Both the position numbers and the translations under genes were made by a program. This document shows, piece after piece, positions 1-7,731 of a DNA stretch of 64,000 bases (within the stretch, counting starts at the first letter, position 1; the number at the start of each line of letters is the position of its first letter). The notes beneath the pieces are model-generated. The model was not told the origin of the DNA. It ran no database searches and saw only the letters and a list, made by a program, of their open reading frames with translations. The DNA is from Convivina praedatoris (GTDB lineage Bacteria > Bacillota > Bacilli > Lactobacillales > Lactobacillaceae), in the NCBI RefSeq assembly GCF_933208495.1, contig NZ_CAKOET010000002.1, forward strand, positions 124,001 through 188,000, read 5' to 3'.

Positions 1-103
1 ATTTAATTGAAAATGGCAAGTATAATCCCAGTTTGGATTTATGTATTCGGATTTGTCAGTGCTTGGATACCGATTTGAACACCTTATTTTGGGAGGTAGA
101 GAG

Positions 104-619
104 ATGAAGCGCTTTACATCGATATTCCTAGGCTTGTTTTATTGTTTTTGGGAACCGATTGATCAAAAGACTGAGCAGGCAATGGCCAAGTTCGGTAGTG
201 TTGTCTTTCCGATGTTTTCAATTTATACCTTGATTTCTAGTTTTGCGGTGGCTTGCTTAGTGGGGCAGGATGCGCAACGCCTTATCTATGGGATTTTATT
301 CAGTAATTTTATAGTGTTTTTTATTCTACTGATGTCTTTTGGTTACTATATCCGTAAACACAAGTTGATCCAGGGAGAGGACTTTTGGATGCAAGCTCCT
401 TCAAAAAGAGTAGCGCTTAGTCGTGCCATTAGTTCAGGACTATTCTTTGGCCTTGCGTATGTTATATTTGATGGTTTTATGAATGTTTTTTTGAATGAAG
501 GTTCCTTTGTCGGTGCTTTTGGTGTCCGTTCGTTGCTTGGAGATTTTGTTGCTGGTTTTGTTTGGGGTGGGCTTATTTTATTGATTAGCTATCCCTATCG
601 TAGTGGTAATAAAAAGTAG
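104..619 (+). CDS. DUF3278-type membrane protein (copy 1)
   Basis: I recognise this only as resembling the DUF3278 family of small lactobacillus membrane proteins; the function is unknown. I chose the ATG at 104 because a GGGAGG ribosome site lies just upstream. The frame stays open to 41 but that start has no such site. The protein is about 171 residues, with a cytoplasmic-looking N terminus rich in charged residues and about four hydrophobic segments. It is a paralogue of the next gene: both begin MK, then an aromatic-rich stretch, then a charged EQ/KxxKFG motif before the first membrane segment. Family members often sit beside HTH or LytTR-type regulators, but whatever lies upstream is outside the window. 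Confidence 0.7.
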   Translation: MKRFTSIFLGLFYCFWEPIDQKTEQAMAKFGSVVFPMFSIYTLISSFAVACLVGQDAQRLIYGILFSNFIVFFILLMSFGYYIRKHKLIQGEDFWMQAPSKRVALSRAISSGLFFGLAYVIFDGFMNVFLNEGSFVGAFGVRSLLGDFVAGFVWGGLILLISYPYRSGNKK

Positions 620-679
620 TTTAGGTGAAGAATTTATAAAATATTGACTAATGTTTTTTATAAATTGGAGGGTAGAGAG

Positions 680-1192
680 ATGAAGTTATATAACCGTCTA
701 TATATAGGCTTATTGCGCTGGTTTTATGGTATTGATGGTGTGATAGATGAGTATAAGGAGCAAAAGCTTAATAAGTTTGGCAATATTGCTTTTATTTTGT
801 TGATGATATATTTGATATTATCGACTTTTGTGACACTGCTCTTCTGGGCAAAATATGGTGATGGTGTACTTATTAATTTAGTTTTGCTTAATATGGCTGT
901 TTTCTTTGTTTCTGCTTTGATAGAAGGCTTTTATGTTTTTAAAAATAAGCTGGATAAAACGTATTCAAAATCACCTGATAATCAAAAGAAAAAGTATCAA
1001 CGAAAAGCAATACGAGTAGGTGTATTTTTTGGATTTTGGATGTATTTGTCAACTGGAATCCTGGATTATATAATCGATAAAACGTCACTCGTTAATTTAT
1101 TATCTATACAATCCATTGGTAGAGGAATTATTCAAGGTGTGTTTTTTGGAGCGTTCATGTATTTGATGTTTAAGCACCGAATTGATAAATAA
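680..1192 (+). CDS. DUF3278-type membrane protein (copy 2)
   Basis: Second member of a tandem pair. The start at 680 is chosen because the bases before it (GGAGGGTAGAGAG) nearly duplicate those before the first copy, so coding and translation signals were probably duplicated together. The protein is about 170 residues with roughly four predicted membrane segments and an N-terminal FYGIDGVIDEYKEQKLNKFG-like stretch typical of DUF3278 proteins. The gap to copy 1 is 60 bases with no terminator, so the pair is probably cotranscribed. Function unknown; sequence divergence between copies is high, so the duplication is old. Confidence 0.7.
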   Translation: MKLYNRLYIGLLRWFYGIDGVIDEYKEQKLNKFGNIAFILLMIYLILSTFVTLLFWAKYGDGVLINLVLLNMAVFFVSALIEGFYVFKNKLDKTYSKSPDNQKKKYQRKAIRVGVFFGFWMYLSTGILDYIIDKTSLVNLLSIQSIGRGIIQGVFFGAFMYLMFKHRIDK

Positions 1193-1194
1193 AT

Positions 1195-1226
1195 TAAAAA
1201 AGGCTCCCTGTCAGGGGCCTTTTTAA
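1195..1226 (+). terminator. Rho-independent terminator
   Basis: An AGGCTCCCTG/CAGGGGCCT stem with a short loop and a T run directly follows the stop codon of the second DUF3278 gene. Confidence 0.85.
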
Positions 1227-1277
1227 TCGCTATTCTTGTGTTATATTGACAGTAAATAAATTATTTGAGGTAAAATA

Positions 1278-2417
1278 ATGAACTTTGAAACGAAGTTAAT
1301 TCATGGTGGAATCAGTGAAGATGCTACTACTGGGGCAATGTCAGTGCCGATATACATGGCATCAACTTTCCGTCAAAAAAAGATTGGCACCAACAAATAC
1401 GAATATTCGCGTTCTGGCAATCCAACACGTGAGGCGGTTGAAGACTTGATTGCTGATTTAGAAAATGGCACAGCTGGATTTGCATTTGCTTCGGGTTCTG
1501 CTGCGATTCATACTGTCTTTTCCATGTTTTCAGCTGGTGATCATATCATCGTGGGCAATGATGTTTATGGTGGTACTTTTCGTTTAATTGATAATGTCTT
1601 GAAGCGTTTTGATATGACGTTTACGACAGTCGATACGCGTGATTTAGCAGCTGTTGAGGCGGCTATTCAGCCAACAACTAAAGCAATATATTTGGAAACA
1701 CCAACTAATCCACTTTTACGTGTGACTGATATTGCTGCTGTGGCACAGTTAGCACAGTCTCATCAGTTGATTAGTATCATTGACAATACCTTTGCTTCTC
1801 CTTATATTCAACGTCCTCTAGATGACGGTGTTGATATTGTTTTACATAGTGCTTCTAAATATTTGGGCGGACACAGTGACTTGATTGGTGGCTTAGTAGT
1901 TACTAAAGATAAACATTTAGGGGAGCAGATTGGTTACTTACAAAACGCAATTGGCAGCATTTTAGCGCCACAAGAGAGTTGGTTGTTGCAACGCGGAATG
2001 AAAACGCTAGCTTTGAGGATGCAAGCTCACCTAAAGAATATCGAAGTTGTCTTTGAGTATTTAAAGCAGCATCCGATGGTGGCTAAAGTTTATTATCCAG
2101 GGGATCCAGAAAATCAAGACTATGAGGTTGCTAAAAAGCAGATGCGAGGTTTTGGTGCCATGCTATCCTTTGAATTACGGCCAGGATTAGACCCTGAACG
2201 ATTTGTGGAGAATCTGCAAATTATCACTTTGGCTGAGAGCTTAGGGGCTTTGGAAAGTTTGATTGAAATTCCTGCTAAAATGACCCATGGTGCGATTCCG
2301 CGTGATGTTCGCTTGCAAAACGGTATTAAAGATGAATTAATTCGTTTATCAGTTGGGGTTGAAGATAGTGATGATTTGTTGGCTGATTTACAACAAGGAT
2401 TTGACAGTTTAAACTGA
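1278..2417 (+). CDS. Cystathionine gamma-lyase / gamma-synthase family enzyme
   Basis: PLP-dependent trans-sulfuration enzyme of the Cys/Met metabolism family, 379 residues, the normal length. The family signature SASKYLGGHSD gives Lys194 as the PLP Schiff-base lysine; the RSGNPT motif near residue 45, the DNTFASPY motif near 169 and the SGSAA phosphate-binding stretch near 72 are all present. Family knowledge: such enzymes convert cystathionine to cysteine, 2-oxobutyrate and ammonia, or make cystathionine from an acylated homoserine; sequence alone does not separate lyase from synthase. No cysK/cbs or metA-type partner is adjacent and no SAM riboswitch or T-box is seen upstream. The ribosome site is GAGG, 8 bases before the ATG. 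It is monocistronic, ending at a shared terminator. Confidence 0.85.
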   Translation: MNFETKLIHGGISEDATTGAMSVPIYMASTFRQKKIGTNKYEYSRSGNPTREAVEDLIADLENGTAGFAFASGSAAIHTVFSMFSAGDHIIVGNDVYGGTFRLIDNVLKRFDMTFTTVDTRDLAAVEAAIQPTTKAIYLETPTNPLLRVTDIAAVAQLAQSHQLISIIDNTFASPYIQRPLDDGVDIVLHSASKYLGGHSDLIGGLVVTKDKHLGEQIGYLQNAIGSILAPQESWLLQRGMKTLALRMQAHLKNIEVVFEYLKQHPMVAKVYYPGDPENQDYEVAKKQMRGFGAMLSFELRPGLDPERFVENLQIITLAESLGALESLIEIPAKMTHGAIPRDVRLQNGIKDELIRLSVGVEDSDDLLADLQQGFDSLN

Positions 2418-2427
2418 TGACTAAAAA

Positions 2428-2468
2428 AGAAAAAGAACAACTACCTTTAGGTAGTTGTTCTTTTTCTT
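2428..2468. terminator. Bidirectional terminator between convergent genes
   Basis: A long perfect hairpin (AGAACAACTACC / GGTAGTTGTTCT, 4-base loop) is flanked by an A run and a T run, so it can serve both the gene to the left and the minus-strand peroxidase gene. Confidence 0.9.
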
Positions 2469-2475
2469 TTTATAG

Positions 2476-3462
2476 TTAATCTAATTCACCATCAGCAATC
2501 TTTGCTAATGTATCACGTGAAGGGATGAAGAAAAGTTGACCAGATAGGATGGTTGAAAAGGTAAGCAAAAAGTCGTTTTGCTTAATCATATTCAGTAACA
2601 TATCCTCAGTAACTTTCCAATGACGAGCATAACCCATAAAGTAAGTGCCGGTATTGCCAGTAGCGGAATCTGAGTAGGGAACATTCATTCGGATGATTTT
2701 TTGTTCTTCACCTTCAGGTGAAGTTGATTTAGAAGCAACGTTGTGGGCGTTTTTGTACTTATCTTCATCCTCTAATTCTAAATCAGAAAACTTTTCACGA
2801 CCAACTGCTTTTTCTTGATTTTCAGTCTTCATATGGTTCCAAAAATCCATATCATGGCGCCACTTTTGAGCAAAGGCGTAAGAACCATTGATGTAATCGG
2901 GGTCTTCATCACCAATAAGGGCGTAATCAGCAGCATCCTCAATGGCTGGCGCTTCGGTACCATCAATAAAGCCAATAATTGCCCGGCCTTCAAAGTACCG
3001 GAAGCCCTTGGTAGAACCAACTACTTCAGTATATTCCCGTAAGAATTTCATGAACTGAGTTTGAACTTCATAAACTTGAGCCTCACCACTATCACGGATA
3101 TGGAAGAAGAGGTCACCTTCAGTACTAGGCATACTATATTTAGCATCTATCTCGGGTTCGTTAAGGCTAGGGCCATCGATCCCGGTGAAGGTTTCTAATT
3201 CTTTGGGCTTAGGCGTATCAGGGAACAGAATATCCCAAGCATTGCTGCTAAAGCCGAAAGCGACTTTAATGCCAGAATTTGCCGACAAACCGGCCTCTCT
3301 AATCCGCATGGAACGGATAATAGCTTGCGACCGATCTGCAAATTCTTCCATAGCTTCTCGGAGAGTTTGAGGGTTTATATCCTTAAACTTCAAAACTGTA
3401 AATTGGACGTGTTCGCCGATATCTTTCCATACATCTTGTGCTCTACTTGGATTAATGGACAT
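2476..3462 (-). CDS. DyP-type haem peroxidase
   Basis: Dye-decolourising peroxidase family, 328 residues. The GxxDG signature is intact at residues 164-168 (GFIDG, distal catalytic Asp167). His240 in KNAHNVAS is the likely proximal haem ligand, and Arg258 in IIRMNVPYS fits the conserved distal arginine. There is no Tat or Sec signal peptide, so it should be cytoplasmic. It is not linked to efeUOB-type iron genes, unlike many bacterial DyPs. Family activity is H2O2-dependent oxidation of aromatic substrates; deferrochelatase activity is debated and cannot be judged here. The strong GAGGAG site upstream supports this ATG. A PerR-like box lies upstream (see 3538). The host must acquire haem, possibly through the NEAT protein at 46.5 kb. 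Confidence 0.9.
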   Translation of the reverse strand: MSINPSRAQDVWKDIGEHVQFTVLKFKDINPQTLREAMEEFADRSQAIIRSMRIREAGLSANSGIKVAFGFSSNAWDILFPDTPKPKELETFTGIDGPSLNEPEIDAKYSMPSTEGDLFFHIRDSGEAQVYEVQTQFMKFLREYTEVVGSTKGFRYFEGRAIIGFIDGTEAPAIEDAADYALIGDEDPDYINGSYAFAQKWRHDMDFWNHMKTENQEKAVGREKFSDLELEDEDKYKNAHNVASKSTSPEGEEQKIIRMNVPYSDSATGNTGTYFMGYARHWKVTEDMLLNMIKQNDFLLTFSTILSGQLFFIPSRDTLAKIADGELD

Positions 3463-3537
3463 TGTTAATTCTCCTCAAAATTATTTGTTTATCTATCTAT
3501 AAAATTACAACAAACGCAACTAAAATTCTACCCTAAA

Positions 3538-3552
3538 TTAGAATTAATCTAA
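3538..3552. promoter_or_regulatory. PerR/Fur-like operator upstream of the DyP gene (tentative)
   Basis: TTAGAATTAATCTAA matches the PerR consensus TTATAATnATTATAA at 11 of 14 fixed positions. It sits about 75 bases upstream of the peroxidase start, where a peroxide regulator would make sense. AT-rich DNA yields such matches by chance. Confidence 0.35.
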
Positions 3553-3613
3553 ATTATTGTTAGTAGGGTACCTCATATTTTTAACAGATTAATAATTGCT
3601 TTGAACACTATGG

Positions 3614-3642
3614 TTGTCATTTTGTAAGCGCTTTGCTAAACT
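3614..3642 (+). promoter_or_regulatory. ptsI promoter with overlapping cre site
   Basis: -35 TTGTCA (3614-3619), 17-base spacer, -10 TAAACT (3637-3642). A cre-like site at 3621-3638 (TTTGTAAGCGCTTTGCTA) matches the CcpA consensus WWTGNAARCGNWWWCAWW with two mismatches and fills the spacer, a position expected to give repression. The rest of the 300-base gap before ptsI shows nothing else I recognise. Confidence 0.55.
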
Positions 3643-3782
3643 AAAAATTAAGGACGAAAATTTTTTTCAACACAAAAATTTACGATGCTTTTGAAAATAT
3701 CTCATTATGAGTTGTAAACATCATTGAAGCATGCCTTGAAAAAAATGGTTGGACTAAAAAATAAAGGAAAATGGTTGGAAAA

Positions 3783-5516
3783 ATGACAAAGAGTTTTCAA
3801 GGGATTGCAGCTAGTAATGGGATTGCGATTGCCAAGGCATATTTGCTGGTAGCACCAGATTTGAGTTTTGATGTGCACAGTATTACGGATGTGGAGGCTG
3901 AACAGGCTCGTTTTGATGCCGCTTTGGCTGCGTCAACGACAGATTTGGAACATATCAAGGCCAAGGCTAGTAAAAATTTGGGCGAATCTGAAGCCCAGGT
4001 CTTTGAAGCTCATTTGATGGTTGTGGCTGATCCAGAAATGTCAGCGGCCGTTAAAAAGCGAATTGTCGACGAATCAGTTAATGCCGAGCAAGCCCTAACA
4101 GAAGTGACGGATGCTTATACTAGCATGTTTGAGGCGATGGCGGGTACCAACGATTATATGAAGGAACGTGCAGCTGATATTCGTGATGTTACGCAACGAA
4201 TTTTGTCTCATTTGCTGGGCGTGAACATTCCTAACCCAGCTTTGATTGATGAAGATGTGGTTTTGGTAACCCAGGATTTGACTCCTTCAGATACTGCTCA
4301 GTTGGATCGTCAGTTTGTTAAGGGAATTCTTTCTGATTTGGGTGGTCGAACAGCCCATGCTTCTATTATGGCGCGAACTTTGGAAATTCCTGCTGTGGTT
4401 GGGACCGACGTGGCTACTAGCCAAGTTAAAGATGGCGATTTAGTCGTTTTGGATGGTTTTACTGGACATGTTGTGGTTAATCCAGATGAGCAAACTTTGG
4501 CTACCTATAAAGAAAAAGCCGAGGTCTTTGCTGCTCAAAAGGTTGAATGGGCTAAGCTAAAGACAGAACATTCGGTTTCAGCTGACGGTAAAAACTTTGT
4601 GGTTGGTGCTAACATTGGTGCTCCTAAGGATATGGAAGCTGTTTTGGATAATGGTGCTGAAGGAGTTGGTTTGTACCGAACTGAATTCTTGTATATGGAA
4701 TCAGACCATATGCCAACCGAAGATGAACAGTTTGAAGCTTATAAGGCTGTTTTGGAAAAGATGGTTGGTAAGCCTGTTACCGTTCGTACCATGGATATTG
4801 GTGGGGATAAACACCTAAGTTACTGGAAACTCCCTGAAGAAGAAAACCCATTCTTGGGTTACCGTGCCATCCGAATTTCTTTGGATCAAGATGAAATTTT
4901 CCGGACGCAATTGCGCGCCTTGATTCGCGCCTCAGCTTTTGGAAACTTGTGGATTATGTTTCCAATGGTGGCCACCCTCACTGAATTCCAACAAGCTAAG
5001 GCCATTTATGAAGAAGAGCGTGCTAAGTTGGCTGATCAAGGTGTCCCAATGGGGAACATCAAGTTGGGGATCATGATTGAAATTCCAGCGGCTGCTGTTA
5101 TGGCTGATCAGTTTGCTAAAGAAGTGGATTTTTTCTCGATTGGAACTAACGATTTAATTGGTTATACCATGGCTGCTGATCGTGGTAATGACCGTGTTTC
5201 ATATCTTTACCAACCTTATAACCCAGCAATCTTACGTTTGATTAATACGGTTATCCAAGCTGCCCATGTTGAAGGTAAGTTCGTGGCTATGTGTGGAGAA
5301 ATGGCCGGTGATAGCATTGCGATTCCTTTATTAGTTGGTATGGGCTTGGATGAGTTCTCAATGAGTGCCCCATCAATTTTGCAGACTCGTTCTTTGATTA
5401 AGAAGTTGGAGACGGAATCCTTGAAGCATTTGGTTCAAAAAGCTTTGGCTTTGCAAACTAATGACCAAGTTAAGGAATTAGTGGAAGCAGAGTTGGGTGA
5501 CAAAATCAATATGTAA
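3783..5516 (+). CDS. ptsI: PTS enzyme I (phosphoenolpyruvate-protein phosphotransferase)
   Basis: Enzyme I takes phosphate from PEP onto a histidine and hands it to HPr, energising all PTS sugar uptake in the cytoplasm. The [12 protein letters not shown] signature places the active His at residue 192 from this start. The C-terminal PEP-binding barrel is complete, with [12 protein letters not shown], the [12 protein letters not shown] motif and catalytic Cys in [10 protein letters not shown] prefer the ATG at 3783 ([11 protein letters not shown]), the usual family N terminus, over an in-frame ATG at 3771, although the best ribosome site (AAAGGA) lies very close to the latter. Length about 577 residues is standard. 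Unusually for the Lactobacillales, ptsH is not directly upstream; the gene has its own promoter with a cre site. Confidence 0.95.
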   Translation: MTKSFQGIAASNGIAIAKAYLLVAPDLSFDVHSITDVEAEQARFDAALAASTTDLEHIKAKASKNLGESEAQVFEAHLMVVADPEMSAAVKKRIVDESVNAEQALTEVTDAYTSMFEAMAGTNDYMKERAADIRDVTQRILSHLLGVNIPNPALIDEDVVLVTQDLTPSDTAQLDRQFVKGILSDLGGRTAHASIMARTLEIPAVVGTDVATSQVKDGDLVVLDGFTGHVVVNPDEQTLATYKEKAEVFAAQKVEWAKLKTEHSVSADGKNFVVGANIGAPKDMEAVLDNGAEGVGLYRTEFLYMESDHMPTEDEQFEAYKAVLEKMVGKPVTVRTMDIGGDKHLSYWKLPEEENPFLGYRAIRISLDQDEIFRTQLRALIRASAFGNLWIMFPMVATLTEFQQAKAIYEEERAKLADQGVPMGNIKLGIMIEIPAAAVMADQFAKEVDFFSIGTNDLIGYTMAADRGNDRVSYLYQPYNPAILRLINTVIQAAHVEGKFVAMCGEMAGDSIAIPLLVGMGLDEFSMSAPSILQTRSLIKKLETESLKHLVQKALALQTNDQVKELVEAELGDKINM

Positions 5517-5551
5517 TTTTTTTCACAGAAAAGAAAAATTGAAATACAAAC

Positions 5552-5590
5552 AATGAAAACGTTTTCAATTAGATGGATATGTGCTATCAT
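5552..5590 (+). promoter_or_regulatory. cre operator and promoter of the alpha-glucoside PTS genes
   Basis: AATGAAAACGTTTTCAAT (5552-5569) is a perfect match to the 18-base cre consensus for CcpA. It covers a -35-like TTTTCA (5562-5567), followed after 17 bases by an extended -10, TGCTATCAT (TATCAT at 5585-5590). This predicts repression of the downstream sugar genes when preferred sugars are present. Confidence 0.8.
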
Positions 5591-5631
5591 GTTAGTTGTA
5601 AATATGAGTGTAGCTAACAAGGAGGAACCAT

Positions 5632-6102
5632 ATGTTTGGGTTTGGGAAATCAAAAGAGCTTGATAAGAAGCTCTACGCACCAGTTTCAGGTGAAGTAATT
5701 GAACTATCATCAGTTAGTGATCCAGTTTTTTCACAGAAGATGATGGGGGATGGCTTTGCGGTCAATCCTGATGCCCAAGAAGGTATCTACGCCCCGGTAT
5801 CTGGTGAAGTAGTAATGGTTCAGGGGCACGCCTTTGGTTTTAAGACCGGTGATGGCGCAGAGATTTTGTTGCATGTCGGCATTGATACGGTCAACTTGGA
5901 AGGAAAACCTTTCACTAGTGGTGTTAAAGCTGGGGATACGGTTACAGCCGGAGATAAGATTGGGACAGTTGACTGGGCTCAGGTTGAAGCGGCTGGATTA
6001 GAGAAGACTACTATGGTAGTGGTAACTAGTGGTGGTCAGGACAGTCCCTTAGCAATTGATTTGGGTCAAAAAGCGGCTGGCGAAGCAGTCGCAACACTTT
6101 AA
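5632..6102 (+). CDS. PTS glucose-family EIIA component
   Basis: Small soluble phosphocarrier, 156 residues, homologous to Crr/EIIA-Glc. It relays phosphate from HPr to the EIIB domain of the transporter encoded next. The two characteristic histidines are His66 (GHAFGF) and His81 (LLHVGIDTV), 15 residues apart as in the E. coli protein, where the second is phosphorylated. The KLYAPVSGEVI opening is typical. The ribosome site AAGGAGG is strong. The next gene starts 18 bases after this one ends, so EIIA and EIIBC form an operon. Whether it also serves other PTS permeases that lack an A domain cannot be seen here. Confidence 0.93.
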   Translation: MFGFGKSKELDKKLYAPVSGEVIELSSVSDPVFSQKMMGDGFAVNPDAQEGIYAPVSGEVVMVQGHAFGFKTGDGAEILLHVGIDTVNLEGKPFTSGVKAGDTVTAGDKIGTVDWAQVEAAGLEKTTMVVVTSGGQDSPLAIDLGQKAAGEAVATL

Positions 6103-6120
6103 TACTGGAGTAGGAAAGTT

Positions 6121-7638
6121 ATGGCAAAGCAAAATTATGATGCGTTAGCTAGCAAGATTATTGAACTTGGTGGTGGCCCCGAAAATATTGAAAAAGTGAT
6201 TCATTGTATTACTCGATTGCGTTTTTACCTACACGACGAGAAGAAGGCTAATACTGAGGCAATTCAGGCTTTGGATGGTGTGGCCGGGGCCGTGTATAAC
6301 AGCGGTTTAGGCCAGTATCAGGTTGTTATTGGACCAGCGGTTGCTGATGTTTATGATTGTGTGATTAAGCAATTGGGTACTGACGCAGCTGGTGATGATG
6401 CTCAAGAGGCGGCTACCAGTGCCGCCCCTAAGTCAGAAGGACCAACTAGTTTCCTCGACCTTATTAAAAAAGGATTCCAAACTCTGATTGGTACTATTAC
6501 CGGTTCAATGATTCCAGTTATTGGATTATTGGCTGCTGGTGGTATGTTGAATGGTTTCTTGGCCATTTTGTCTGAACCAAGTTTGCTTGGTTGGATTTCA
6601 GCAAAGTCAGATACCTATGTCATTATTCAGTCAATGGCCATGGCACCGTTTTATTTCCTACCAATCTTAGTTGGGTTTACGGCCGCTAAACAGCTCCGTT
6701 CTGATCCATTGGTCGTTGCGGCCATTGGAGCCTTCTTGGTAAAACCGGAAATGGCTGCCTTTGTTAATGTGAAACATGTTGAACATTTTATGGGAATTAG
6801 TTTAAACGCCAACTTCTTTGGCCTACCAATTTCAATCCCATCATATGCTTATTCAATTTTCCCAGTTATCTTTGCGGCCTGGTTAGCTCGTCCGGTTGGT
6901 AACTGGTTGAAGGATCACTTGCCAGCTTCAATTCGGTCAATTTTCCAACCATTGTTTACCATTTTCATTGTTGGTTCAGTGGTCTTAGTTGTAATGGGAC
7001 CAGCGATTATCGCTATTTCAGCGGCAATATCATTCTTGATTAACCAGTTGTTACAGTTTAACTACGCTATTTCAGGTTTGTTGATTGGTGGCCTTTATCA
7101 GGTGTTGGTTATCTTTGGTTTGCACTGGATGGTTGTGCCATTGGTTGCCCAAGAGATTGCCCAACATGGTCAATCTAACTTGAACGCCTTGATTAACTTC
7201 ACTATGATTGCTCAAGGTGCAGGTGCTTTGGCAGTGGCCTTTAAGACTAAGGTTGCCAGTTTAAAGGGATTGGCTGGAAGTTCAGCTTTGTCAGCCTTTG
7301 CTGGAATTACTGAACCTGCGGTTTATGGAATTAACTTGAAGTACGGTCGTGTATTTTGGATGTCCAACGTCGGTGGGGCTGTTGGTGGCTTAATTGCTGG
7401 TATGCTTAACTTGCATATGTATGGCTTCACTGGTTCCCTAATTGGGTTCCCATCCTTTGCTTCGGCTAAGGATAACCCTAACAACCTATGGATTTTCTGC
7501 TTAGCTGCAGTAGCTACGATTATTGTGTCATTTGCTATGGTTTATTTCTTCGGATTTAAGGATAGCGATACTCAAAGCGTTAAGGCCCCTGTTGCAAAGA
7601 AAAATGTCTTCAAGGAAGCGGTAGCAGAAGAAAAGTAG
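6121..7638 (+). CDS. PTS EIIBC permease, alpha-glucoside type (probably trehalose)
   Basis: Membrane sugar permease of the glucose/sucrose/trehalose/beta-glucoside superfamily, 505 residues. The N-terminal EIIB domain carries the phosphorylated Cys29 in VIHCITRLRF; an Ala/Ser-rich linker (about 90-110) leads to the EIIC domain with about ten membrane segments, including GSMIPVIGLLAAGGMLNG and GLHWMVVPL, and the GITEPAVYGINLK loop of the sugar site. No EIIA domain is fused, matching the separate EIIA gene upstream. Substrate assignment is inference from context: the following GH65 phosphorylase and beta-phosphoglucomutase are the known partners for trehalose-6-phosphate in Lactococcus. Maltose-, sucrose- or another glucoside-phosphate remains possible. 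Confidence 0.85.
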   Translation: MAKQNYDALASKIIELGGGPENIEKVIHCITRLRFYLHDEKKANTEAIQALDGVAGAVYNSGLGQYQVVIGPAVADVYDCVIKQLGTDAAGDDAQEAATSAAPKSEGPTSFLDLIKKGFQTLIGTITGSMIPVIGLLAAGGMLNGFLAILSEPSLLGWISAKSDTYVIIQSMAMAPFYFLPILVGFTAAKQLRSDPLVVAAIGAFLVKPEMAAFVNVKHVEHFMGISLNANFFGLPISIPSYAYSIFPVIFAAWLARPVGNWLKDHLPASIRSIFQPLFTIFIVGSVVLVVMGPAIIAISAAISFLINQLLQFNYAISGLLIGGLYQVLVIFGLHWMVVPLVAQEIAQHGQSNLNALINFTMIAQGAGALAVAFKTKVASLKGLAGSSALSAFAGITEPAVYGINLKYGRVFWMSNVGGAVGGLIAGMLNLHMYGFTGSLIGFPSFASAKDNPNNLWIFCLAAVATIIVSFAMVYFFGFKDSDTQSVKAPVAKKNVFKEAVAEEK

Positions 7639-7648
7639 TTTAGTACTG

Positions 7649-7676
7649 ACAAGCACGCGGGAGACTGCGTGCTTGT
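7649..7676 (+). other. Intercistronic hairpin without U tract
   Basis: A perfect 10-bp stem (ACAAGCACGC / GCGTGCTTGT) with an 8-base loop lies between the EIIBC and phosphorylase genes. The bases after it are TATACG rather than a T run, so it is more likely an RNA-stabilising, processing or attenuating element than a full terminator. Confidence 0.65.
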
Positions 7677-7731
7677 TATACGTTAATCAGCGGATATTTT
7701 GATGATGATTAGCAGAGGAAGGATATCGAAC

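Noticed and set aside
1-103. Partial gene at the left edge
   Set aside because: All plus-strand frames in the first 40 bases hit stops, and nothing coding-like is visible.
1227-1277. SAM riboswitch or T-box before the cystathionine enzyme gene
   Set aside because: Only 50 bases lie between the upstream terminator and the gene, too few for either.
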